Below, in pieces: positions 54,442 through 64,000 of a DNA stretch of 64,000 nt (position 1 is the first letter of the stretch; every line of letters begins with the position of its first letter). A program made the position numbers and the translations under genes. The notes below the pieces were generated by a model. That model searched no databases, was not told the DNA's origin, and was given only the letters and a program-made list of their open reading frames with translations. Source of the DNA: Ornithodoros turicata (taxonomy: Eukaryota; Arthropoda; Arachnida; Ixodida; Argasidae); NCBI RefSeq assembly GCF_037126465.1, contig NC_088203.1, positions 91,946,668 through 92,010,667 of the forward strand. The letters are read 5' to 3'.

Positions 54442-54711
54442 CAGTAAAATGGTACCCCACTGTCTGCTTCCATCTCGACGATAGCCATCAAGACCAATCC
54501 ATGGGTGGCATGGGTGTCAGCAGTATTGCTGCCACCAGAAGACTTTTCTAACAAACGGATGCTGGAGTACCCGACGACAGTTTTTGTAGACGAGTCGTAG
54601 TCCAGTCCCGGAGTCAGCTGCATCTCGTCAACTAAGAGGACAGCATGTCTTTCAGAAGGTGCCATGGTCTTAACCTTGCATTCAGTGCAGGAAGCAGCTC
54701 CTCGAGTATTC
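54442..54711 (-). CDS. P-like transposase exon: first catalytic block (frameshifted)
   Basis: The acceptor TTTTTGTTACAG gives GILEELLPALNARLRP, which then needs a 1-nt correction near 54,663 to continue as MAPSERHAVLLVDEMQLTPG and THATHGLVLMAIV. The D in VDEM is the likely first catalytic Asp by homology with P transposase. The donor ACTG|GTATGTG ends the exon. Confidence 0.7.
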
Positions 54712-54805
54712 CTGTAACAAAAACGTCAAGGAATGCCGCAGTTACTTGCATGCTTCGTAATAACAATGACCAAATTATGGCAACAAGAACAGAAATGTTA
54801 CGCAC

Positions 54806-54907
54806 CAGGTGCAAACTTGATGCCTTCAATTCGTTTGAGAAGCACACGTTCACACGGAAGTGGCAAAGACTTGGAGTCCCTCAGGAAGGCTCCAGCACGC
54901 TGGGCAG
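54806..54907 (-). CDS. P-like transposase exon after the array
   Basis: The acceptor TGTTTTTAG lies directly against the (TA)n tract. It reads AQRAGAFLRDSKSLPLPCER then LLKRIEGIKFAPG, the conserved LPLP...R...I-x-F-x-PG block before the catalytic domain in P/THAP9 transposases. The donor CCTG|GTGCG is in phase 1. The phase at its start (2 nt) fits a preceding exon ending in phase 1. Confidence 0.75.
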
Positions 54908-54913
54908 CTAAAA

Positions 54914-54942
<29 letters not shown>

Positions 54943-54946
<4 letters not shown>

Positions 54947-57900
54947 CAGGAAAAAAAGCCATTAAAGAAACAAATAAACGATACTAGACGTGTTTGAAAT
55001 TCAAACTTACAGATTAACATGGCCTCTATGGCTGCACGCAGAGAAACAGATACTCATGGAACGATGCGGCAGCACCAGAGGACACGTGTTTCGCCGTGTT
55101 TGCGGCTCGTCGGCCCTGGGTAGCTGCGCATCGTTCCGAATTGGCAAACCAGGGGTCACTCAGCGAGCGATATACACCTGGGAGGGTGACTGAGCACTCC
55201 TCAATGCCACAGTGCAAGCCAGTGAATTGTAATGCAGGAAAAAAAGCCATTAAAGAAACAAATAAACGATACTAGACGTGTTTGAAATTCAAACTTACAG
55301 ATTAACATGGCCTCTATGGCTGCACGCAGAGAAACAGATACTCATGGAACGATGCGGCAGCACCAGATGACACGTGTTTCGCCGTGTTTGCGGCTCGTCG
55401 GCCCTGGGTAGCTGCGCATCGTTCCGAATTGGCAAACCAGGGGTCACTCAGCGAGCGATATACACCTGGGAGGGTGACTGAGCACTCCTCAATGCCACAG
55501 TGCAAGCCAGTGAATTGTAATGCAGGAAAAAAAGCCATTAAAGAAACAAATAAACGATACTAGACGTGTTTGAAATTCAAACTTACAGATTAACATGGCC
55601 TCTATGGCTGCACGCAGAGAAACAGATACTCATGGAACGATGCGGCAGCACCAGAGGACACGTGTTTCGCCGTGTTTGCGGCTCGTCGGCCCTGGGTAGC
55701 TGCGCATCGTTCCGAATTGGCAAACCAGGGGTCACTCAGCGAGCGATATACACCTGGGAGGGTGACTGAGCACTCCTCAATGCCACAGTGCAAGCCAGTG
55801 AATTGTAATGCAGGAAAAAAAGCCATTAAAGAAACAAATAAACGATACTAGACGTGTTTGAAATTCAAACTTACAGATTAACATGGCCTCTATGGCTGCA
55901 CGCAGAGAAACAGATACTCATGGAACGATGCGGCAGCACCAGAGGACACGTGTTTCGCCGTGTTTGCGGCTCGTCGGCCCTGGGTAGCTGCGCATCGTTC
56001 CGAATTGGCAAACCAGGGGTCACTCAGCGAGCGATATACACCTGGGAGGGTGACTGAGCACTCCTCAATGCCACAGTGCAAGCCAGTGAATTGTAATGCA
56101 GGAAAAAAAGCCATTAAAGAAACAAATAAACGATACTAGACGTGTTTGAAATTCAAACTTACAGATTAACATGGCCTCTATGGCTGCACGCAGAGAAACA
56201 GATACTCATGGAACGATGCGGCAGCACCAGAGGACACGTGTTTCGCCATGTTTGCGGCTCGTCGGCCCTGGGTAGCTGCGCATCGTTCCGAATTGGCAAA
56301 CCAGGGGTCACTCAGCGAGCGATATACACCTGGGAGGGTGACTGAGCACTCCTCAATGCCACAGTGCAAGCCAGTGAATTGTAATGCAGGAAAAAAAGCC
56401 ATTAAAGAAACAAATAAACGATACTAGACGTGTTTGAAATTCAAACTTACAGATTAACATGGCCTCTATGGCTGCACGCAGAGAAACAAATACTCATGGA
56501 ACGATGCGGCAGCACCAGAGGACACGTGTTTCGCCGTGTTTGCGGCTCGTCGGCCCTGGGTAGCTGCGCATCGTTCCGAATTGGCAAACCAGGGGTCACT
56601 CAGCGAGCGATATACACCTGGGAGGGTGACTGAGCACTCCTCAATGCCACAGTGCAAGCCAGTGAATTGTAATGCAGGAAAAAAAGCCATTAAAGAAACA
56701 AATAAACGATACTAGACGTGTTTGAAATTCAAACTTACAGATTAACATGGCCTCTATGGCTGCACGCAGAGAAACAGATACTCATGGAACGATGCGGCAG
56801 CACCAGAGGACACGTGTTTCGCCGTGTTTGCGGCTCGTCGGCCCTGGGTAGCTGCGCATCGTTCCGAATTGGCAAACCAGGGGTCACTCAGCGAGCGATA
56901 TACACCTGGGAGGGTGACTGAGCACTCCTCAATGCCACAGTGCAAGCCAGTGAATTGTAATGCAGGAAAAAAAACCATTAAAGAAACAAATAAACGATAC
57001 TAGACGTGTTTGAAATTCAAACTTACAGATTAACATGGCCTCTATGGCTGCACGCAGAGAAACAGATACTCATGGAACGATGCGGCAGCACCAGAGGACA
57101 CGTGTTTCGCCGTGTTTGCGGCTCGTCGGCCCTGGGTAGCTGCGCATCGTTCCGAATTGGCAAACCAGGGGTCACTCAGCGAGCGATATACACCTGGGAG
57201 GGTGACTGAGCACTCCTCAATGCCACAGTGCAAGCCAGTGAATTGTAATGCAGGAAAAAAAGCCATTAAAGAAACAAATAAACGATACTAGACGTGTTTG
57301 AAATTCAAACTTACAGATTAACATGGCCTCTATGGCTGCACGCAGAGAAACAGATACTCATGGAACGATGCGGCAGCACCAGAGGACACGTGTTTCGCCG
57401 TGTTTGCGGCTCGTCGGCCCTGGGTAGCTGCGCATCGTTCCGAATTGGCAAACCAGGGGTCACTCAGCGAGCGATATACACCTGGGAGGGTGACTGAGCA
57501 CTCCTCAATGCCACAGTGCAAGCCAGTGAATTGTAATGCAGGGAAAAAAGCCATTAAAGAAACAAATAAACGATACTAGACGTGTTTGAAATTCAAACTT
57601 ACAGATTAACATGGCCTCTATGGCTGCACGCAGAGAAACAGATACTCATGGAACGATGCGGCAGCACCAGAGGACACGTGTTTCGCCGTGTTTGCGGCTC
57701 GTCGGCCCTGGGTAGCTGCGCATCGTTCCGAATTGGCAAACCAGGGGTCACTCAGCGAGCGATATACACCTGGGAGGGTGACTGAGCACTCCTCAATGCC
57801 ACAGTGCAAGCCAGTGAATTGTAATGCAGGAAAAAAAGCCATTAAAGAAACAAATAAACGATACTAGACGTGTTTGAAATTCAAACTTACAGATTAACAT

Positions 57901-59449
57901 GGCCTCTATGGCTGCACGCAGAGAAACAGATACTCATGGAACGATGCGGCAGCACCAGAGGACACGTGTTTCGCCGTGTTTGCGGCTCGTCGGCCCTGGG
58001 TAGCTGCGCATCGTTCCGAATTGGCAAACCAGGGGTCACTCAGCGAGCGATATACACCTGGGAGGGTGACTGAGCACTCCTCAATGCCACAGTGCAAGCC
58101 AGTGAATTGTAATGCAGGAAAAAAAGCCATTAAAGAAACAAATAAACGATACTAGACGTGTTTGAAATTCAAACTTACAGATTAACATGGCCTCTATGGC
58201 TGCACGCAGAGAAACAGATACTCATGGAACGATGCGGCAGCACCAGAGGACACGTGTTTCGCCGTGTTTGCGGCTCGTCGGCCCTGGGTAGCTGCGCATC
58301 GTTCCGAATTGGCAAACCAGGGGTCACTCAGCGAGCGATATACACCTGGGAGGGTGACTGAGCACTCCTCAATGCCACAGTGCAAGCCAGTGAATTGTAA
58401 TGCAGGAAAAAAAGCCATTAAAGAAACAAATAAACGATACTAGACGTGTTTGAAATTCAAACTTACAGATTAACATGGCCTCTATGGCTGCACGCAGAGA
58501 AACAGATACTCATGGAACGATGCGGCAGCACCAGAGGACACGTGTTTCGCCGTGTTTGCGGCTCGTCGGCCCTGGGTAGCTGCGCATCGTTCCGAATTGG
58601 CAAACCAGGGGTCACTCAGCGAGCGATATACACCTGGGAGGGTGACTGAGCACTCCTCAATGCCACAGTGCAAGCCAGTGAATTGTAATGCAGGAAAAAA
58701 AGCCATTAAAGAAACAAATAAACGATACTAGACGTGTTTGAAATTCAAACTTACAGATTAACATGGCCTCTATGGCTGCACGCAGAGAAACAGATACTCA
58801 TGGAACGATGCGGCAGCACCAGAGGACACGTGTTTCGCCGTGTTTGCGGCTCGTCGGCCCTGGGTAGCTGCGCATCGTTCCGAATTGGCAAACCAGGGGT
58901 CACTCAGCGAGCGATATACACCTGGGAGGGTGACTGAGCACTCCTCAATGCCACAGTGCAAGCCAGTGAATTGTAATGCAGGAAAAAAAGCCATTAAAGA
59001 AACAAATAAACGATACTAGACGTGTTTGAAATTCAAACTTACAGATTAACATGGCCTCTATGGCTGCACGCAGAGAAACAGATACTCATGGAACGATGCG
59101 GCAGCACCAGAGGACACGTGTTTCGCCGTGTTTGCGGCTCGTCGGCCCTGGGTAGCTGCGCATCGTTCCGAATTGGCAAACCAGGGGTCACTCAGCGAGC
59201 GATATACACCTGGGAGGGTGACTGAGCACTCCTCAATGCCACAGTGCAAGCCAGTGAATTGTAATGCAGGAAAAAAAGCCATTAAAGAAACAAATAAACG
59301 ATACTAGACGTGTTTGAAATTCAAACTTACAGATTAACATGGCCTCTATGGCTGCACGCAGAGAAACAGATACTCATGGAACGATGCGGCAGCACCAGAG
59401 GACACGTGTTTCGCCGTGTTTGCGGCTCGTCGGCCCTGGGTAGCTGCGC
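54943..59449. repeat. 288-bp tandem array, ~15.6 copies, in a transposase intron
   Basis: The unit starts GCAGGAAAAAAAGCC and repeats at exactly 288-bp spacing (for example MFEIQ-coding frames at 54,990 + 288n). By eye only about five single-base differences occur across the whole array (near 55,370, 56,250, 56,489, 56,970 and 57,541), so it is recent or homogenised. (TA)n tracts sit at both edges (54,917-54,942 and 59,449-59,468), and the last unit breaks off at GCTGCGCA. Each unit holds open frames on both strands (67 and 74 codons). These look incidental. Confidence 0.97.
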
Positions 59450-59793
59450 ATATATATATATATATATAATTATGCTCTGTATATATGCATAGTCCTGTTG
59501 AAGACAGTGCGTTGTTGAAACGTCGAATACCCCCCCCCCCCTCAGTTTTCAACAAATTCTCCCCTTGATATTTTCCCTGTAGAAGCACTGTCTCCACTTG
59601 TGATTCTTACTGAAATGTTCATTTTTCGTGGTCAACCGCATTCCTCCAATTCTACTTATTATATGAGGGATGGGAAACAATAACTCCAAGAGTATAACTA
59701 AGTCTAAACTAGTCTAACAAAAGCCTAACTCTACTTCGAAATAACTAACGTAAGCAATGATAAGTTCCAATGTCTAACGTATCGGTTACCTAC

Positions 59794-59986
59794 CACATGG
59801 GTTCTCTGTGTCTTCTGCAGCTGCTCCATCACGAGAAGGGCAGCACGGACTAGTGTCAGGGACCTTAGAGGATAACCTCTTAGGATTAGTCTCCTCTGCT
59901 TTCCATATGGTAGGGATAGCGTAAGGCTTCAACAGCCGCCGGTTGTCAGCTCTGCCGCATTCAAATTGGTTGGCTTCAAAGTGGTC
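59794..59986 (-). CDS. P-like transposase exon 2: THAP domain end and linker
   Basis: Starts after CATTCCAATCCAG and reads DHFEANQFECG, then LLKPYAIPTIWKAEE. It completes C-E-D-H of the zinc site and the THAP C-terminal LKPxAVPTIF box. A polar linker follows. Two donors are possible, G|GTAGGT (59,794, phase 1) or AG|GTAACC (59,790, phase 2). Confidence 0.85.
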
Positions 59987-60145
59987 CTGGATTGGAATGT
60001 TCGGCCAAATGTTACACACAACGTGCGTAAAACATGATACAGATCTTGATATTTTTGTCTCAGCGCAAGGTATTCATCTATCGGTAATGCATTTGTACCG
60101 CCGAAAGTTGTGCTAAGTTGTGCTAACTCAAGCGTTCATACTTAC

Positions 60146-60307
60146 CTCACACAGCCGTGACGAAGAACTGGGGGTGAAGTTTTTCCTTCCTACAATGTGA
60201 AGCCAGCGGGCACGACGGTCAGCATTTCGGTCTCCCGTCGGGAAGCGAAATAGTCGTTTCCCGTGCTCCGTACGGCTTCTGCAACCAAGCGCGCAGCAGC
60301 CAGTCAT
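60146..60307 (-). CDS. P-like transposase exon 1: THAP domain, first part
   Basis: 54 codons from ATG. It reads MTGCCALGCRSRT, then LFRFPTGD, RARWLHIVGRKNFTP and SSRLCE, ending exactly at GAG|GTAAGT in phase 0. These are the THAP features: the C-x2-4-C pair, the FxFP-like motif, the W and the TP-x-S-x-x-C-x-x-H run. The last His pair is supplied by exon 2. Confidence 0.85.
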
Positions 60308-60517
60308 GCTGCTTGCGTTCGCTTGACGGTTCTAGAAACTGTATTGAAACAGGAAACGCGACGCACGTTGAAACAGGCTAGCGAAATAGCAAGAAACAGC
60401 GGTTCCACTGGCACGTCAACAAAATGCCGCCGACATGCAGATTTTGTCCAATTGGAGTGGAGGGCGGCGCTCTCAACGTTGCCAGACGGCTGTCGGCATG
60501 TTGCCGGGGAAAAGGAA

Positions 60518-60552
60518 TGCAATACTCTGAGCGAAGCTATTTAGTGACTCTA
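60518..60552 (-). repeat. Right 35-bp TIR of the P-like element
   Basis: Inverted copy of the left TIR (34/35). It lies about 210 bp upstream of the transposase start codon, so the promoter must lie between them. Confidence 0.9.
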
Positions 60553-60560
60553 TTTATACC

Positions 60561-62480
60561 TATAGAGCATCGCCGCCATTTAATGAAGTTGTTATTCTCT
60601 CTCTCGATTCTACTTTTGTCGACGTTTCGAGGATCCCAACTCTCATCGGAGTACTTACTTACGATCACGTGTCATGTGACGCAGATGTGCTGGAGCGTAG
60701 TGGACCTGGAACGGTTTTATTAAATGCCGCATACATATTTCATGTACGGCATTTGCGCGGAGGCGGCGGCGGCTTAAAGCTCTCCTAATTACTGAATGAG
60801 CTGATTAAGGCCCCGCAAGCACTGCGCAGTTTCTAGATTAATCATCACAGAACAGATTGCGACTGTCTACATAATGCCCGAAATGCATTCTTGTATAAAT
60901 TTGTGAGGGGTAGACGCACGTGGGATTTCATGTAAGTATGCCGATGTGAATCATGACTATACACAGTAATTTGCTTTACACCTTTTAAAGTGTAAAATGT
61001 TTTTTTTAATTAAACACCTTACACACACATTACACGTACAAAACACATTAAAAAATTGACTGGACGATTACGATAGTCGGTAATGCGTAGTACTTTCTTC
61101 ATGTAGCAATGCAGGTGGCTGTGAGCGCCTTTCGATATGTGTCCAGTTTTGCTGAATGTCTCTATTGAGCGCCCGTAACTGTCGCGATTTTGTGCCGCCA
61201 CGGTTCTAGTCGCTAGTTTGGAGCCAAGCTCACCGAACTGCGACGTCAGATGCGTTCCGCCGGCTTCCCACTCCTCCTTCTTCACTTTCCTCCTCGCGCC
61301 TTCTTCACTCTCGTCGTACGCCTCTCGCCGCTTTCCTCCTCACGCTCTCCCGTACTTTCATCCTCGCTTCGCTCCTCGTTCGCTCTGCAAGTTACAAAGC
61401 CGATGCCGCTCAACGCAGGACCGGGTGCATAAGAGCTGCGCTCTAAAACATGCATTTCAAACAGCGTTTCGAATGCACGCTCTTGAAATTGTGCTTTTTC
61501 TAGGATATACACCATCTAGAAGCGGAATCCAGCTTTTGCAATGGGGCAGGTAGCACCCATGGTGGGTTGCTGAAAGCTCCAAGCTCTATCTTATATTACT
61601 AATTTACTAACTAACTAACCAGAAAACAGCCTTCTTCTGTATGAGTACGAGACTTACACAAAAAAGAATCTGTGCCACAAGGACAATACATTTACACCCG
61701 AATGGTGTACAAAACTTCGTTGTGTAGGGTACGCAGCGCTTCAGAATCGGTGCAAACTTTCAAGTTCAGTACCAGATTTCAATACCTATCATCATCTAAT
61801 GATGCACGAGGCTATCGAGTTAGACAGAGAGTGTATCTGCCGTCACGTTTCTGAGTTCCTTCCAAAACTCTCCACGGCGTCTTTCCATCGCCGAGAAGTG
61901 CTTGCTGTGGTCCCATTACCGGCCCAGTTGGCTTTGACATCACTTTAAATTTCGCCTTCGGCACTGACGGTGTAAGCTAGTATGGAGTGAAATCTTCAAA
62001 AATAAGTGTTTCGTAGTATGGAAAGAATGCTGCATAACGGGAGACCTCATTACCTGGGAACTCGTTGCAGTCGCCCGCCGGAATTTCACTGTTCAGTGCT
62101 TCTTACTGCTAAACGTCAGGCCCTGACTGTCCCACTTTGGAGCTTCGTACTTCGAAGCGAACACAGTGATGAATCTGTCGCTGAAGAAAATACAGCTAAA
62201 TAATGGAGGATACGGATTCATCACACAGAGTGGAGCGTCGAGATCTGGAAACGACTTAGCGCAGAGAGGTTGATTGTAGAGACGAGGAAGAGGCGGGAGT
62301 GGGATATAAGTACACCGGGACACTTTCCTTGCAAATGACGAAGTGATGTCAAATACAGGAAACGATAGTAATGGACTTGCGTGAGGATGACTCGAAGAGA
62401 CGAAGTATCTTGAGGTTACCGTATATAGTTCAAGGTTCCCCGTAAAGCCCCTTATCAGTGATATCGGAAGAGCAATGCCA
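60561..62480. other. No recognisable gene
   Basis: Short frames. 61,262-61,392 is a T/C-rich block with repeated TTCCTCCTC-like words. No TIR pair or RNA gene seen. Confidence 0.5.
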
Positions 62481-62727
62481 GATCCCGCGGCACAGTGGTT
62501 AGGATGACCGCTTTACACACCGATACTGGGACCCAGGTTCGAATCCCCGCACCGGCTGTGCTGTCTGGGGTTTACCCTGGGTTCTCAAGGATCCACTTCA
62601 AGACGGCCTAGGTCGCATACTAAACCCCTGTCTCCCCCTCCTTCATGCTGTCCTCTCTCCACCTGTCTACATCTGTACGACGCTCATAGCCACAGTTGCT
62701 TCGCTGCGCTAACGCGGAATTTTTTAA
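62481..62727 (+). mobile_element. tRNA-derived SINE (same family as 47.7 kb)
   Basis: GATCCCGCGGCACAGTGGTT (A box) and CAGGTTCGAATCC (B box at 62,536-62,546) head the copy. The body GGCTGTGCTGTCTGGGG ... CATAGCCACAGTTGC ... CTAACGCGGAATTTTT is collinear with the minus-strand copy at 47.7-48.0 kb. The tail lacks a clear (ATC)n. Confidence 0.85.
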
Positions 62728-62849
62728 AAACCAGGCCCTTTTTGCAGCCCAGGTGCGGAGAGGTAACAGCGATAGCTGTATCGTGCTCGCGCAATGAGGG
62801 CGAGATGAGGCTTATGGTTTTTCTACACATTCTGCCGTTAACTCCCTGA

Positions 62850-63270
62850 CCAACAGGTGGCGGTGTTCCGCGCGTGCGTGGGCCACGTTGGTGCGAAACT
62901 ACAGCCCATGCCCATCGCAAACGTCACAAACATGTTCAAACTGGTTCTTTAAAAACTCGTTGCAGGTGCACACGTCTCTGGGACAGTTTACGTCTCTTGG
63001 CCTCGGCCTCGCGTTCCCTAACTTTCGGGTCCTTTCGCATCCTCTTGCGTCCCCTCACCGCTGGGTCATGTTGTCGTCGCGTAACCAATGCGCGTCTGGT
63101 TGGCATGCCGAGCCCTGTACTCCCTATCCGCAGACGCCGTACGCACTCTTCCTGGCCGCCACATAGCCTGTGACACACTGACGCTGACTGCGCTTGTAGG
63201 TATACTAGGCTGCAACAGCGCCCCATAGAGCTCATAGTTAGAGATAATTCGTACAACCCTGGGCACACGA
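62850..63270 (-). pseudogene. Possible Helitron N-terminal remnant
   Basis: The minus frame reads KRMRKDPKVREREAEAKRRK. One frame over comes FLKNQFEHVCDVCDG, a stop, then FRTNVAHAR. Basic/Glu repeats followed by F-x-x-N-x-F-x-x-x-C-x-V-C-D-R-L-W-F are typical of the N-terminal region of Helitron-associated replicases, to my knowledge. The expected RLWF is disrupted here. No helicase or Rep domain is visible. Confidence 0.4.
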
Positions 63271-64000
63271 CTAATAAAATTGCGACATTGTACATATCAT
63301 GAATACCAGTCGGCCAATCAGGAGCCTTACTGTTTGGCTGGCCTATCTGGCCGGTCCTGGCTACCACCGACTACTTCTGAATTTCACGCCTGCCACGGTT
63401 ATTCAGTATTCCAAATAACTAAAGAGACTTCTGGCTAAAAGAAATATTGCGCTTGTGTGCCATGTAAATACTGTCTTTGTTGTCAATTCTCGAAATCCGA
63501 CGGCGCCTGAGCGTGTTCTTCACGCTCCAACCGCTCCAACTCATGACAGCATTCCAGTTCCGCAGTTGATAGACTATTTGTGGGATAATAGTTGTGTGTG
63601 ATAACCACGACACGCGTAAAATTCACTTTCACGCAAGAATACGAATAAACCCACGAACATATTTCTGGAAACTGTTGATTGACACCACCAGAACACGCGG
63701 AACACAGGAGGACGCCGTGCTATTTCGAAACTATGCTGAAAAACTGCCGAGACGCTGCACGCACATACGCGCGTAAAAAATGCGATTTCAAAACGTTGTC
63801 TACCAATCGCAGCACAGACAGTCTGCTGTCCAATGGGCTCGCGATGAGGTATCTCGGCGCATTGGTACATATTCTACAGCCGCGATATGGTGAACTATAG
63901 CCGCGACAGCGGATGGCTGAGGAGGACTGCTGGGCTGCTTCTACAGTGCACGGCTGTCGTTTTTGGCAAGGACACAACTTGAACGACTTTTACGAACGTC
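63271..64000. other. No recognisable gene
   Basis: Short overlapping frames on both strands without known motifs or repeats. Confidence 0.5.

Larger units (their letters stand above)
52681..60307 (-). pseudogene. THAP/P-element transposase gene (multi-exon, disabled)
   Basis: Exons in transcription order: 60,307-60,146; 59,986-59,794; (possible mini-exons in the array); 54,907-54,806; 54,711-54,442; 54,276-53,948; 53,880-52,681. The product would be a THAP zinc finger, then a linker, then the P-type catalytic domain. The latter has LLVDEMQL, ISDMG, ADAPHILKN and SQDALENLFSTVRR blocks, known from P transposase and vertebrate THAP9. It would cut and join the element's TIRs in the nucleus. Lesions: a 1-nt loss near 54,663, TGA at 54,023-54,025, and frameshifts near 53,815, 53,630 and 53,472. 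The 54,442/54,276 junction phase also fails as read. It is probably non-functional here. Confidence 0.88.
51366..60552 (-). mobile_element. Complete P-like (THAP) DNA transposon, 9.19 kb
   Basis: The 35-bp TIRs start TAGAGTCACTAAATAGC and match at 34 of 35 positions. TTTATACC is duplicated exactly at 51,358-51,365 and 60,553-60,560; 8 bp is the P-element duplication size. Inside, on the minus strand, is a multi-exon transposase gene beginning with a THAP zinc finger near the right TIR and ending with a P-type C-terminus. A poly(A) signal lies downstream of it. About half the length is the 288-bp array in an intron. A short relative with the same ends is at 28.7 kb. Confidence 0.9.

Noticed and set aside
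54943..59449. CRISPR-like regular repeats
   Set aside because: The 288-bp units abut each other with no variable spacers, in a eukaryotic transposon intron. It is a tandem array.
54990..59492. Repeated 67- and 74-codon frames as a multicopy gene family
   Set aside because: They are opposite-strand frames of one repeat unit, with no start context or known motif, and one unit breaks the plus frame with no other change.
61262..61392. T/C-rich block as a promoter
   Set aside because: Composition only; no start site, no downstream gene.

Overview
This window looks like repeat-rich intergenic DNA from an animal nucleus, most probably a chelicerate and best guess a hard tick. That guess is an inference from the repeat types: RNase H-bearing I-type LINEs, tRNA-derived SINEs ending in (ATC)n, Penelope-like elements, many TA-flanked MITEs and a THAP/P-like transposon. 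There are no bacterial features. I found no confidently recognisable single-copy host gene, rRNA or tRNA gene. Nearly every supported coding region belongs to a mobile element.

Layout. 0-7.3 kb: a Ty3/gypsy pol scrap, nested palindromic MITEs, solo LINE 3' tails and an 80-bp near-perfect palindrome. 7.3-12.5 kb: two Penelope-like copies in head-to-head orientation inside one 8-bp duplication, inserted into a GGTAACGGAAAC-rich repeat. 12.5-20.2 kb: LINE 3' fragments, a 2.07-kb TIR element that contains a plausible two-exon small gene, a SINE and an RNase H LINE fragment. 20-30 kb: MITEs, a decayed LINE RNase H region, and a short non-autonomous P-like element with a perfect 8-bp duplication. 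30.2-35.9 kb: an apparently coding-intact LINE (ORF1 with three CCHC knuckles; ORF2 with endonuclease, RT and RNase H). 36-41.8 kb: a cluster of fold-back MITEs, a CR1-like LINE 3' end and an hAT-like element with a perfect 8-bp duplication. 44-51.3 kb: more MITEs and SINEs in nested insertions.

The main discovery is at 51,366-60,552: a complete 9.19-kb P-like transposon. It has 35-bp terminal inverted repeats (34/35 matching) and a perfect 8-bp target duplication. It carries a minus-strand multi-exon THAP transposase gene running from a THAP zinc-finger exon at 60.3 kb to a P-transposase C-terminus at 52.7 kb. An intron of this gene holds about 15.6 nearly identical copies of a 288-bp tandem unit, and each unit contains an acceptor/donor pair that could frame a mini-exon. 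The coding exons have a stop and several frameshifts, so this copy is probably not autonomous. The shorter relative at 28.7 kb shows the family has moved elsewhere in the window.

How the parts relate: the LINEs and the Penelope-like element encode the retrotransposition enzymes. The SINEs share a simple (ATC)n tail with one LINE type and may depend on it. The TA-flanked MITEs and the P-like short element carry ends that a transposase supplied in trans could recognise. Stretches with no recognisable content are listed explicitly.
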